In this document: in pieces, positions 26,295 through 34,785 of the stretch | How the letters are laid out: each line of letters starts with the position of its first letter | Position numbering within the stretch: the stretch's first letter is position 1 | Assembly (NCBI RefSeq): GCF_002893765.1 | Contig: NZ_CP025938.1 | Coordinates: forward strand, 2,561,501-2,625,500 | Direction of reading: 5' to 3' | Length of the DNA: 64,000 nucleotides | DNA from: Tamlana carrageenivorans | Lineage (GTDB): Bacteria; Bacteroidota; Bacteroidia; Flavobacteriales; Flavobacteriaceae | Notes under the pieces: generated by a model | Databases searched by the model: none | The model's input: the letters and a program-made list of their open reading frames with translations, nothing else | Told to the model about the DNA's origin: nothing | Made by a program: the position numbers and the translations under genes

Positions 26295-26871
26295 AACGCA
26301 TCATAGGCACTTTATAATTTACAAACCCTACGGTTTTTTGAGTCAGTTTAAAAGTCATGACTCTAAACAACAATCTAAAAATTTCTTGGGTGCGCTTCAC
26401 GATTTTCCGGAAGGTATTATGGCTATTGGAAGGTTGGATGAGAAGTCGGAAGGCTTGTTATTACTTACCACCGATGGAAAAATGAGTGATTATATAAACA
26501 GTCGTAAAGTCGAAAAGGAATATTATGCACAGGTGGACGGCGCCATTTCCGCGGAAGCGATAACAAAAATGAGTGAAGGTGTTGAAATTGGATTTAACGG
26601 TAAAAAATACCAAACCAAGCCCTGTACTGTTTTTGCTTTAGAATCCATTCCAGAATTACCCTCGCGATCGAAAAAAATTAGAGACGAACGCCACGGGCCG
26701 GCGCCATGGATTTCGGTAACCTTAAAGGAAGGGAAATTTCGTCAAGTTCGTAAAATGACTTCAGTCGTTGGTCATCCCACATTGCGTTTGGTGCGTGTAC
26801 GTGTAGGCGATATTCTTTTACATAAGATGCAGCCTGGTGATGTTGTTGAGGTTGATGATTTGAGGGTTTAG
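26281..26871 (+). CDS. Pseudouridine synthase, RsuA/RluE type
   Basis: 196 residues, short for the family because there is no S4 domain, as in RluE. The catalytic Asp lies in MAIGRLDEKSEGLLLLTTDG near residue 50, followed by KVEKEYYAQVDG near 80 and the C-terminal LKEGKFRQVRKMTSVVGHPTLRLVRVRVG. It isomerises a uridine in rRNA, probably 23S; the exact position cannot be read from the sequence. It is coupled to topB by overlap. Confidence 0.88.
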   Translation: METSKTHHRHFIIYKPYGFLSQFKSHDSKQQSKNFLGALHDFPEGIMAIGRLDEKSEGLLLLTTDGKMSDYINSRKVEKEYYAQVDGAISAEAITKMSEGVEIGFNGKKYQTKPCTVFALESIPELPSRSKKIRDERHGPAPWISVTLKEGKFRQVRKMTSVVGHPTLRLVRVRVGDILLHKMQPGDVVEVDDLRV

Positions 26872-26875
26872 TTGT

Positions 26876-27291
26876 GTAAATGTTTAATCGTTAATTTGTT
26901 TAATTGTGTAATCGAGGGGTTTTACTTGCGTAGGCTTGTCATACCGAGGTTAGGAGGTACCTCACCAAATAAGATGTCGCTTAAAAGATGTCTCACTGCT
27001 TTCGACATGACAGAGAGGTAGATGAGGTAAATGTTTAATCGTTAATTTGTTTAATTGTGTAATCGAGGGGTTTCACTTGCGTAGGCTTGTCATACCGAGG
27101 TTAGGAGGTACCTCACCAAATAAGATGTCGCTTAAAAGATGTCTCACTGCTTTCGACATGACAGAGAGGTAGATGAGGTAAATGTTTAATCGTTAATTTG
27201 TTTAACTGTGTAATCGAGGGGTTTCACTTGCGTAGGCTTGTCATACCGACGATAGTAGGGATCTCACCAAATAAGATTACACATGGTTTAA
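26876..27291 (+). repeat. 151-bp tandem repeat, two full and one partial copy, each with a REP-like palindrome
   Basis: Copies begin at 26876, 27027 and 27178, exactly 151 bp apart, each with GTAAATGTTTAATCGTTAAT. Copies 1 and 2 differ at about one base. Copy 3 runs to about 27291 and diverges after TTGTCATACCGA. Each full unit contains an imperfect palindrome from TTGTCATACCGAGG to TTTCGACATGACA, of the kind seen in bacterial REP elements. No ORF runs through it. Confidence 0.9.
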
Positions 27292-27375
27292 ATAGTTTCC
27301 TGCTTAAAGTTTCTTGTTTTCAAGCAATAGTAGGAAAATTGTTGATATGTTTATTTAGGTAATCGCGAGGTCAAA

Positions 27376-28729
27376 GGGACTGTAAACTATTTTGTGTTTT
27401 TGCTGTTAGTTAGTTTAAAAATGATTTTGAAATTCATAGGCAAAAAATTTACTTTTAAATTTTTATTTTATGAACTCAGACTTAGAAAAACAATTAGACG
27501 CCTTGATCGGCAAAATCAGCAACAAGGAGGACTTTGACCAGGTCAAGGAACAGTTGCTTAAACGTGGTATTGAATCACTTTTAAAAGCAGAAATGACTGC
27601 CCACTTAGGGTTTCAAAAAGGAGGTTCTGTAATTGAGAACAACCAGCGCAATGGTTTCTCAGAGAAAACTATCAAGACTCATAACGGCGAACAACGCATC
27701 AAAATCCCCAGAGATCGTCAAGCGAGCTTTGAGCCTGTTATTGTCCCCAAACATCAATCGATTAGTCAAGAATTAGAAGATTGTATTCAACTGCTTTACG
27801 CCAAAGGTATGAGCAATAGCGATATTATTGATTTTATTGAAAGTACCTATGGAGTGCAGTATTCCACATCACAGGTATCCATTATCACCAATCAATTATT
27901 GGAAGACATCAAACAATGGCAGAATAGACCTTTAGAAGACGTATATCCCATTGTCTGGATAGATGCTATTCATTATAAAATACGTCAAGAAGGCAAGGTA
28001 ATATCTAAAGCCTGTATGATAGTTTTAGGGGTGAATACCGAAGGGCAACAAGATATTTTGAGCATGAGTATTGTGGAGACAGAAAAGGCAGCTGCTTGGA
28101 TGTCCATTTTAGACGATCTGCGCTCTAGAGGCGTAAAAGATATCTTCTTTCTGTGTTCGGATAACCTCTCTGGATTAGATAAAGCTGTAGAAGCTATTTT
28201 TCCAGGTAGTATACGTCAAATATGTATCGTACATCAAATTAGAAACTCTTTAAAATATGTGAGCTATAAGGACCGTAAATCAATAATGGTCGATATTAAA
28301 GCTATTTATCAAGCCGATAATGAGAAATTCGCTTTAGAGGCTTTCGAAGTCTTTAAACAAAATTGGGAAGATAAATACCTCTCTGCCGTACAGTCTTGGG
28401 AAAACAATTGGGATAATTTGACCGCGTTTTTAAACTACCCAAAAGAGATTAGAAAACTTATATATACTACCAATATCATTGAGAGTTTTAATGCCAGTTT
28501 AAGAAAATATACACGCAACAAAAAAGTCTTTCCTCATGATGATGCAGCACTGAAATCCATATATTTAGCAGCTCAAAGCATCAGCAAAAAATGGAAGAAA
28601 ACACGATTTAAATGGGGCCAAATTTACAATCAATTGTATATTTGTTTTCCAAACAGGTTATAATCTATATTATTTTAACCTATGAATTTTGAAATTATTT
28701 TTCAAAAACACAAAATTTTGGATAAACTC
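27376..28729 (+). mobile_element. IS256-family insertion sequence, copy 1, intact (1354 bp)
   Basis: The element starts GGGACTGTAAAC and ends GGATAAACTC; the ends are an imperfect inverted pair that becomes exact at TTTTGTGTTTTTG. The 8-bp target duplication AGGTCAAA is present at 27368-27375 and 28730-28737. The length is identical to copy 2 at 36189-37542. It inserted between the 151-bp repeats and the gene at 28799. Confidence 0.95.
27470..28663 (+). CDS. IS256-family (mutator-type) transposase
   Basis: 397 residues. Catalytic acids are Asp165 in YPIVWIDAIHYK, Asp231 in FLCSDNLSGLDKAV and Glu338 in TTNIIESFNASLRKYTR, with the ICIVHQIRNSLKYV segment between them, as in all mutator-type transposases. 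The frame is complete, unlike the second copy, which has an amber codon. Confidence 0.96.
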   Translation: MNSDLEKQLDALIGKISNKEDFDQVKEQLLKRGIESLLKAEMTAHLGFQKGGSVIENNQRNGFSEKTIKTHNGEQRIKIPRDRQASFEPVIVPKHQSISQELEDCIQLLYAKGMSNSDIIDFIESTYGVQYSTSQVSIITNQLLEDIKQWQNRPLEDVYPIVWIDAIHYKIRQEGKVISKACMIVLGVNTEGQQDILSMSIVETEKAAAWMSILDDLRSRGVKDIFFLCSDNLSGLDKAVEAIFPGSIRQICIVHQIRNSLKYVSYKDRKSIMVDIKAIYQADNEKFALEAFEVFKQNWEDKYLSAVQSWENNWDNLTAFLNYPKEIRKLIYTTNIIESFNASLRKYTRNKKVFPHDDAALKSIYLAAQSISKKWKKTRFKWGQIYNQLYICFPNRL

Positions 28730-28758
28730 AGGTCAAAATTTCAATTAGTAGTTTTCTC

Positions 28759-28800
28759 TTAATTCTTAATTCTTAATTCTTAATTCTTAATTCTTAATTC
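28759..28800 (-). repeat. Heptamer array, 6 perfect units, running into a stop codon
   Basis: Six exact copies of TTAATTC on the plus strand (GAATTAA in the coding direction) occupy 42 bp. The last two bases, TC, are the start of the TGA stop (28799-28801) of the membrane protein gene, read on the minus strand. It is the same arrangement as after trpD and trpG. Confidence 0.93.
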
Positions 28801-29431
28801 AAACCTCCAACTTCTTCAATTCCTTGTAATTTCTATTCAAACGTTTTAATAATAGGCCGTAAAGGAGCTTGTAAAACAACCAAAAACAAAGCACAAAAAT
28901 AGCGGTCATTAAAAAGCATACTCCAAAAATGATAAATAATTCGGTGCTGCTAGCATCTGTAAGTTTATCTGATACTCCAGGGGTAAATTTAATTCCGAAA
29001 TACAATCCTATTAACATGGAAACAGAAGCCACGATAAGGTTGTATATAACGTAATATTTTATAATTTTTCGAGTTTTTAAAATGCTCTCCATCAGTTTTT
29101 TTGCGTTATCGGTTACCGAAATGTTTTTGTGAGCCTTAAAAAGTAAGTAAACAAAAATGAGGATTATAGAATAGCTAAAAACGTTTATGAGCGTCAATAC
29201 GGTTTTATTAGTATAAACAAGGTCTAATTGGTCGTTGTAGGCTTCTGAGAAAAAATAGGGTAGCACGTTTATAAGTATCCAAAACACGAGTTCTCCTAAG
29301 CTAATGTAAAACAAGGTTTTAACTATAGAAGATGATTTTTTATGCAGCATAGCGTAAATTTCTTTAGCAGAAATTTTAGTGCTATCGGACTTCTTGTTCC
29401 AGTCCTTTTTTAATAAATCTAATTCATCCAT
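28799..29431 (-). CDS. Membrane protein paired with an ECF sigma factor, possible anti-sigma
   Basis: 210 residues: an N-terminal cytoplasmic region of about 35 residues (MDELDLLKKDWNKKSDSTK) and four membrane helices with short loops, ending in the charged LNRNYKELKKLEV. It starts 4 bp after the sigma factor gene, and the pair is probably co-transcribed. The layout of short cytoplasmic domain plus membrane helices would suit an anti-sigma factor, but no known anti-sigma domain is visible; the role is inference. Confidence 0.7.
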   Translation of the reverse strand: MDELDLLKKDWNKKSDSTKISAKEIYAMLHKKSSSIVKTLFYISLGELVFWILINVLPYFFSEAYNDQLDLVYTNKTVLTLINVFSYSIILIFVYLLFKAHKNISVTDNAKKLMESILKTRKIIKYYVIYNLIVASVSMLIGLYFGIKFTPGVSDKLTDASSTELFIIFGVCFLMTAIFVLCFWLFYKLLYGLLLKRLNRNYKELKKLEV

Positions 29432-29435
29432 AGGT

Positions 29436-29930
29436 TTACGGATTTAAAATGGTTTTAAGTTTCGTTTTAATTCTATTCATCTTCACTCTGGCATTCACTT
29501 CACTTATACCTAAAGTTTCACTTATTTCTCTGTAATCTTTGTCTTCTAAATACAAAAACACCAATGCTTTTTCAATATCATTTAATTGGTGTACGGCTTG
29601 GTAGAGAATCTTTAATTGTTGCTCTTCTGTATCGTCGTAGTAATCAGCTTTTATTTTGAAAGCCACACCATCAAAATCTTGTGTGTTTATGGTGCGTTTC
29701 GATTTTCTATAGAGGGTAATCGCTGTATTTAACCCAACACGGTACATCCAAGTACTAAATTTAGCATCGCCTCTAAATTTTGGATAGGCTTTCCATAATT
29801 GAATTGTAATTTCTTGGAATAAATCGTTATGCGCGTCATAATTATTGGTGTATAAACGGCATACCTTGTGCACAATATTTTGGTGCTTTTCCAGTAATTC
29901 TACAAAATTATGTTCAAGTTCTTTATTCAA
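29436..29930 (-). CDS. RNA polymerase ECF-type sigma factor
   Basis: 164 residues. Region 2 is visible as NDLFQEITIQLWKAYPKFRG and KFSTWMYRVGLNTAITLYRK near residues 35-75. Region 4 is VFLYLEDKDYREISETLGIS with the helix-turn-helix SEVNARVKMNRIKTKLK at the C-terminus. Region 3 is absent, as in all ECF factors. It is divergent from the tonB-like gene across a 544-bp gap. Confidence 0.9.
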   Translation of the reverse strand: MNKELEHNFVELLEKHQNIVHKVCRLYTNNYDAHNDLFQEITIQLWKAYPKFRGDAKFSTWMYRVGLNTAITLYRKSKRTINTQDFDGVAFKIKADYYDDTEEQQLKILYQAVHQLNDIEKALVFLYLEDKDYREISETLGISEVNARVKMNRIKTKLKTILNP

Positions 29931-30474
29931 TGGATTGGATTAGTTTTTGAACTGGTTTACATTTTTTTACTTGTTGTGAAAGGGCTTTTTTCATCCATTT
30001 TTTCACCTTTTTTCTTTCGTAGCCCTGCTATGAAATTCAAAAAAAAATAATGACCAAAAAACGCTCATTTTCGCTTAAACGCCAAAAGTTTAAATCAGTT
30101 CAATAGATAAGATGCAGAAACTTTTAATTTGTTACACTTTCGTAAAAATATTTTTTTGAATTCTATTTATGATAGCTTTAAAGGTAAGATTTAGAGTGTT
30201 TTTATAATGCTACATCGGCTATTTTTTTTTGTTTAAAAACATGGTTTGGCTATTAAAATGTGTAAAAAATGTTTGTTTCATGGCCAGAATTGATGCCATA
30301 AATTAAGGAAATCACCTTAAGCAAATAGGCTTGTTTTTATAAGGGATAAAGTTAATTGGTGATTAGTGTAAATACTTGTGAAATAGTTTGTTATTATGAT
30401 TTTTGTCATGGTTTTTTGAGAGGTAATTTACTAACTTTAAAAAGGTTGAAAAGTAATTTCTAAACTATATCGTT
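29931..30474. other. 544-bp divergent intergenic region, no feature recognised
   Basis: Very AT-rich sequence between the sigma factor and the tonB-like gene. I found no ORF, clear hairpin or repeat. It must hold the promoters of both flanking genes; no good TTTG/TAnnTTTG pair stood out. Confidence 0.5.
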
Positions 30475-31209
30475 ATGAAAACTAAAAAGAATCCTGAGAT
30501 CGAAATTGGGAGACATAGCAGCATTTATTTTGCTATAGGATTAAACTTGATGTTGTTTTTTACTTGGCAAGCTTTAGAGTATAAAACTTACGATTCCAAA
30601 GAAGTAAGTATAGAAGCTTTGGTTGTTGAAAAACAATTTGAGGAAGACATCCCAATTGTACAATTGAATACCCCACCGCCACCTCCTCCTCCAGCATCAG
30701 TTACAGAGGCTATTAAAATTGTTGAAGATGTTGTTGAGGTAGAAGAAACTGTTATCGAAAGCTCTGAAATTGGGCTCGAAGATGCCGTTAGTGTAGAGCC
30801 CATTCCTGTTGCTGTTCAAGCCGTAGAAGTAGAAGAAGTAGAAGAAGAGGTTGAAGTGCCTTTTGCTGTTATCGAGAAGGTCCCTGTGTTTCCTGGTTGC
30901 GAAGGTCTTACTAAACAGGCTGCCATAGATTGTTTTAAAAATAAAGTAACAGAGCACATCACGAAAAACTTTAGGTATCCCCAAGCCGCTTTAGATTTAG
31001 AGATTCAGGGGCGTGTTTCTGTTATTTTTGTTATTGATAGTCAAGGGCGTATCTCTTCCATAAAATCAAGAGGACCCGATGAGATTTTAGAGAATGAAGC
31101 TGAGCGTATTATTAGTTTGTTGCCAAAAATGACGCCTGGAACGCAACGCGGTGTGCCTGTAAAAGTATCATATGCCGTACCTATCTTTTTTAAGTATAGA
31201 GTGCAATAG
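30475..31209 (+). CDS. Energy transducer TonB
   Basis: 244 residues: a single N-terminal membrane helix (SIYFAIGLNLMLFFTWQAL), a Pro run (TPPPPPPPASV near residue 65), an acidic Glu/Val-rich linker (about 75-135) and a TonB C-terminal domain with VPVFPGCEGL near 140, FRYPQAALDLEIQGRVSVIF near 165 and VPVKVSYAVPIFFKYRV at the end. It links the proton motive force to TonB-dependent outer-membrane receptors. The partners ExbB and ExbD are not in this window. Confidence 0.92.
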   Translation: MKTKKNPEIEIGRHSSIYFAIGLNLMLFFTWQALEYKTYDSKEVSIEALVVEKQFEEDIPIVQLNTPPPPPPPASVTEAIKIVEDVVEVEETVIESSEIGLEDAVSVEPIPVAVQAVEVEEVEEEVEVPFAVIEKVPVFPGCEGLTKQAAIDCFKNKVTEHITKNFRYPQAALDLEIQGRVSVIFVIDSQGRISSIKSRGPDEILENEAERIISLLPKMTPGTQRGVPVKVSYAVPIFFKYRVQ

Positions 31210-31234
31210 AAAAAGCTAATCGTATTTTAGCTTT

Positions 31235-31368
31235 AAAAGCTGTCTGAAAAAGTTGATTTTTCGTCAATATGAATTATTTCATATGCTCATAATTATTGAA
31301 TTTTCGATGTTATGAGGTACTGTGCCGAGCATAGGATGACGATGGTTTCAATTTTTCAGACAGCTTTT
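31235..31368. repeat. 134-bp element with 21-bp terminal inverted repeats
   Basis: The left arm (31235-31256) starts AAAAGCTGTCTGAAAAAG; the right arm (31348-31368) is its inverse apart from one extra G. The interior has a REP-like stretch (TGCCGAGCATAGGATGACGA). It is non-coding and lies between the tonB-like gene and the LytS locus. It could be a small mobile element or a long-stem terminator; no target duplication was found. Confidence 0.6.
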
Positions 31369-31431
31369 CTGATTAAAAGTTTAAACCATCAACAATTCGT
31401 CTCCGTTATTTTACAATTCGGTACATGTTTT

Positions 31432-31462
31432 TTTGAAATAGCGCCCTTCCATTAGATATTTG
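31432..31462 (+). promoter_or_regulatory. Promoter of the LytS/LytTR locus
   Basis: TTTG, exactly 19 bases, then GATATTTG (one mismatch to TAnnTTTG). Start near 31466, which leaves a leader of about 134 bases before the histidine kinase gene. Confidence 0.55.
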
Positions 31463-31599
31463 TCTCATATTAATCTAAAAAACCTAAAATATGAAACACA
31501 AGCACATGATCATTTAAAGCGAAACTTTTTGCAATTTTAAGCTTCCCGTAAACTTTTTACTAAATTTAAACATCCAATTTTATATACCATTCTTTATCC

Positions 31600-32940
31600 A
31601 TGTCAAAACTCTTAAAAAATATCATTCTAACCTTCGTAATAGGAAGTGTCGTTTTTGTAATTGGCAGTTTAATTTCTGGTGCTTTTTATACAAATAGCAC
31701 TAATAAAATCTTTATCGATTTTGTGTTTTATCAATTGTATGCTTTTGTACTAGGGTTTTCAAATATATATTTCTTTGGTTATTTAGACCGTTTAAATTGG
31801 AAACAAGGCGCGTGGAAAAAACGTATAGCAATAGGTATTGTTGGTGCAGTCCTCATCACTTTAGTAGGCCTTTTTGTGCTACGAGCATCTACAGCTACCC
31901 TGTATTATGGTGTAGATTTTAAAGCCTTTATTAGTGGTGAAAAATTAAAATATTACCAATTTGGCCTTTGGATTACCCTTACCATTGTAGCTGTTTTTCA
32001 TGTAATTTACTACTACAATAAATACCAACAAAACAAGCTTAAAGAGCAAAAAGTTATAGCAGGAACAGCAAGTGCGAAGTTCGATGCTTTAAAAAATCAA
32101 CTAGACCCACATTTTCTTTTCAATAGTTTAAATGTACTAACCAGTTTAATTGAAGAAAATCCTAAAAACGCACAAAAATTTACTGCGGGACTATCTAAAG
32201 TTTACCGCTATGTTTTAGAGCAAAAAAATAAAGAATTGGTAACGGTAAACGAGGAGTTGCAGTTTGCTAAAACATACATGTCTTTATTAAAAATGCGCTT
32301 CGAAGATAGCATCGTATTCCATATGCCAGAACAGGCTACAAACCCCGAAAGTAAAGTGGTGCCTTTATCATTACAGTTGTTATTAGAAAACGCTGTAAAA
32401 CACAATATGGTTACGCCAAATAAACCTTTGCATATAACCATTTTTGAAGACGGTAACAATTTGGTGGTCGAAAATAATTTTCAGCCCAAACAAATTGTAA
32501 AAAAAAGTAGTGGGGTAGGTTTAAATAACATTAACCAACGCTACAATTTACTAACCCATAGAAAAATTAATATTACTAAAGAAGCAAACCGTTTTGCTGT
32601 AGCAATACCAATGCTTACCAAACAAATATCCATTATGAGAACACATACATCACAATCACAATTAGACGACAGTTATGTACGAGCACGCAAACATGTCGAG
32701 GAACTTAAAGGGTTTTATTACAGTCTAGCCTCTTATTTCGTAGTTATTCCTTTTTTAATTTTTGTAAACTATAAAAGCTATTGGGGTTTCCAATGGTTTT
32801 GGTTTCCTATGTTTGGCTGGGGTATAGGTTTAGTCATTCAAGCTTTTCGTGTTTTTGTAGACGATGGCGCTTTTGGGCGCAACTGGGAAAAGCGAAAAAT
32901 TGAACAATTTATGAAAGAGGAAAAAAACCAATGGAATTAA
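31600..32940 (+). CDS. LytS-type sensor histidine kinase with a C-terminal 2TM domain
   Basis: 446 residues. Order: four membrane helices (residues about 5-145), then a cytoplasmic HisKA_7TM-type phosphoacceptor block KFDALKNQLDPHFLFNSLNV with His171, then an ATPase domain (LQLLLENAVKHNM near 260, SGVGLNNINQRYNLL near 305). A 2TM module follows (ARKHVEELKGFYYSLASYFV, then FGWGIGLVIQAFRVF) from about 360 to the end. The two following genes encode the same 2TM module alone, and the response regulator lies at the end of the cluster. The signal sensed is unknown. Confidence 0.9.
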   Translation: MSKLLKNIILTFVIGSVVFVIGSLISGAFYTNSTNKIFIDFVFYQLYAFVLGFSNIYFFGYLDRLNWKQGAWKKRIAIGIVGAVLITLVGLFVLRASTATLYYGVDFKAFISGEKLKYYQFGLWITLTIVAVFHVIYYYNKYQQNKLKEQKVIAGTASAKFDALKNQLDPHFLFNSLNVLTSLIEENPKNAQKFTAGLSKVYRYVLEQKNKELVTVNEELQFAKTYMSLLKMRFEDSIVFHMPEQATNPESKVVPLSLQLLLENAVKHNMVTPNKPLHITIFEDGNNLVVENNFQPKQIVKKSSGVGLNNINQRYNLLTHRKINITKEANRFAVAIPMLTKQISIMRTHTSQSQLDDSYVRARKHVEELKGFYYSLASYFVVIPFLIFVNYKSYWGFQWFWFPMFGWGIGLVIQAFRVFVDDGAFGRNWEKRKIEQFMKEEKNQWN

Positions 32941-33278
32941 ATCAAACACTCATGGAAACACAAAATACATCAAATTTTAATAGGCAAAAATTCGAGAGAG
33001 AAGAAGCGTATTTAAGAGCCGAAAAGCGCTTAAAAGAACTTAAAGGTTTTTATTGGCATGGCTTCTGGTACATCGTTGTAAATATTTTTATCATTTGTAT
33101 GATTGTTTTTAATGGTGGTAATTTCTTCAGTTTTGGCACTTTTGCAACCCCTATATTTTGGGGTATAGGTCTCGCATTTCATGCCATGACCGTGTTTGGA
33201 GTCGACCTGCTTTTTGGGAAAGCTTGGCAAGAGCGAAAAATTAAAGAGTACATGGATAAAGAACGACAAAACTTTTAA
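32931..33278 (+). CDS. 2TM domain protein, first of a pair
   Basis: 115 residues from the ATG overlapping the kinase gene end by 10 bases; an in-frame ATG at 32952 is equally possible. The module is a charged helix (REEAYLRAEKRLKELKGFYW), two membrane helices and a charged end (GKAWQERKIKEYMDKERQ). It closely mirrors the C-terminal module of the kinase upstream, suggesting duplication. Confidence 0.88.
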   Translation: MELNQTLMETQNTSNFNRQKFEREEAYLRAEKRLKELKGFYWHGFWYIVVNIFIICMIVFNGGNFFSFGTFATPIFWGIGLAFHAMTVFGVDLLFGKAWQERKIKEYMDKERQNF

Positions 33279-33289
33279 TTGAAAACAAC

Positions 33290-33607
33290 ATGAAACCAGA
33301 AAATAAAAATGAAACGTTATTATTAGAAGCCCAAAAAAAGCTAAAAAAATTAAAAATATTCTACATCCATTTATTGGGTTATATCGTAGTAGTTATGCTA
33401 CTTAGTTATAATTTATATATCATGGCGGGACCTTATAAACCTTTTTTTCAATGGTTTGATATTTGTATTTTAGTAGCTTGGACAGCTTTTATAGCCATGC
33501 ATGGATGGCACGTGTTTAAAGGTAAAATCTTCTTTAAAAGAGATTGGGAATCAAAAAAAATACGCGAATTCATGGAAACTGAAAACCAATCAAAACGATG
33601 GGAATAA
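33290..33607 (+). CDS. 2TM domain protein, second of a pair
   Basis: 105 residues with the same plan: LEAQKKLKKLKIFYIHLLGY, two membrane helices (the second WFDICILVAWTAFIAMHGW) and FKRDWESKKIREFMETENQ at the end. It is 11 bp after the first 2TM gene, giving three consecutive 2TM modules from the kinase onward. They may interact with each other or with the kinase membrane domain (inference). Confidence 0.88.
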   Translation: MKPENKNETLLLEAQKKLKKLKIFYIHLLGYIVVVMLLSYNLYIMAGPYKPFFQWFDICILVAWTAFIAMHGWHVFKGKIFFKRDWESKKIREFMETENQSKRWE

Positions 33608-33622
33608 GTTTTGATCTTATTA

Positions 33623-33768
33623 GGGCGTTACCACAAGGGTCGGGCTTTTCGTTACAATCTTTTTTTAGAAATAAAAAAAAGGATTTCCACTGCAAATGCT
33701 GTGCATTCACGATTTCCAAAGGATAAAATTAAAAAGCAATGAGTAATCCCTGCCTGCAGGCCTAACGC
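33623..33768 (+). repeat. GCGTTAGG/TAACGCCC dispersed repeat, copy 2 (146 bp)
   Basis: It begins GGGCGTTACCACAAGGGTCG and ends GCCTAACGC, inverted ends as in copy 1 at 10997-11084, but with a longer interior (ATTTCCACTGCAAATGCTG and on). It fills the gap between the second 2TM gene and the response regulator gene, and so separates the regulator from its operon. Confidence 0.7.
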
Positions 33769-33804
33769 AAAGCCTCGACACTGTTTAATTTATAGTTTTA
33801 CCAA

Positions 33805-34563
33805 ATGAACATTATTATCATAGAAGACGAAAAACCATCGGCACGACGGTTGCAACGCTTGCTGCAAAGTTTAAACCTAAACGCTCAGGTGCTTTTACAT
33901 TCTGTAGAAGAATCCGTAACATGGTTTCAAAACAATCCGCATCCCGATTTAATATTTTTGGATATTCAATTGAGCGATGGATTATCGTTCGAGATTTTTG
34001 AGGCTGTCGAAATTAAATCGGCCATCATTTTTACCACGGCTTACGATGAATACGCACTTAAAGCCTTCAAATTAAATAGTATCGATTATTTGTTAAAACC
34101 CATCGATGAGGATGAACTACTCATAGCCGTAGAAAAATTTAAAAACCGAAGCATTCAGTCGCAAGGAGTAACTTTAGATTTTAATGACATCAAAAAACTG
34201 CTTGTAAATCCGATTGATCGAGCCTATAAAAAACGATTTTCGGTAAAAGTAGGTCAGCACATCAAACTCATTCAAGTTGAAGATATCGAATGTGTGTACA
34301 GCGAAAATAAAGGCACCTATATTCATACCAACGAGGGCCGAAATTATTTATTAGATCATACCTTAGATTTTCTAGAAAACGAACTAGAACCAGAAAGCTT
34401 CTTCCGTATCAATCGAAAATTCTTCGTAAACATTAACGCTATTAAAGATATGGTGAGTTATACCAACTCCCGACTACAAATAAAACTAAACAGTTATCAT
34501 GATCAAGAGGTTATTGTGGCACGCGAGCGTGTCAAGGATTTTAAGTTGTGGTTGGAGAGGTAA
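33805..34563 (+). CDS. LytTR-family response regulator
   Basis: 252 residues: a receiver domain with acidic IIIIEDEKPSARRL at the start, phosphoacceptor Asp53 in PDLIFLDIQLSDGL and the KPI loop LLKPIDEDELL near 107; then a LytTR DNA-binding domain (FSVKVGQHIKLIQVEDIECV, FFRINRKFFVNINAIKDM) from about 150. It is the partner of the LytS-type kinase upstream. Confidence 0.93.
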   Translation: MNIIIIEDEKPSARRLQRLLQSLNLNAQVLLHSVEESVTWFQNNPHPDLIFLDIQLSDGLSFEIFEAVEIKSAIIFTTAYDEYALKAFKLNSIDYLLKPIDEDELLIAVEKFKNRSIQSQGVTLDFNDIKKLLVNPIDRAYKKRFSVKVGQHIKLIQVEDIECVYSENKGTYIHTNEGRNYLLDHTLDFLENELEPESFFRINRKFFVNINAIKDMVSYTNSRLQIKLNSYHDQEVIVARERVKDFKLWLER

Positions 34564-34785
34564 TTTATATTTTATGTATTTATAGCTGTTTTTAAATCTT
34601 ATTTAGTGAAATTGCGAATTGCTATGTATATGTTTAAAAAAGTTATATATTATTTATGTTTTGGTTGTTTTTGTTAATATTTATTCTGTTAAAAGGTAAA
34701 AATTTAAAAAAAATATTATTTTTGGTCGAATAAAAATTGAATGGAGTCAAACCATGTGTTAGAAGACTCTATAAAACGATAACCA

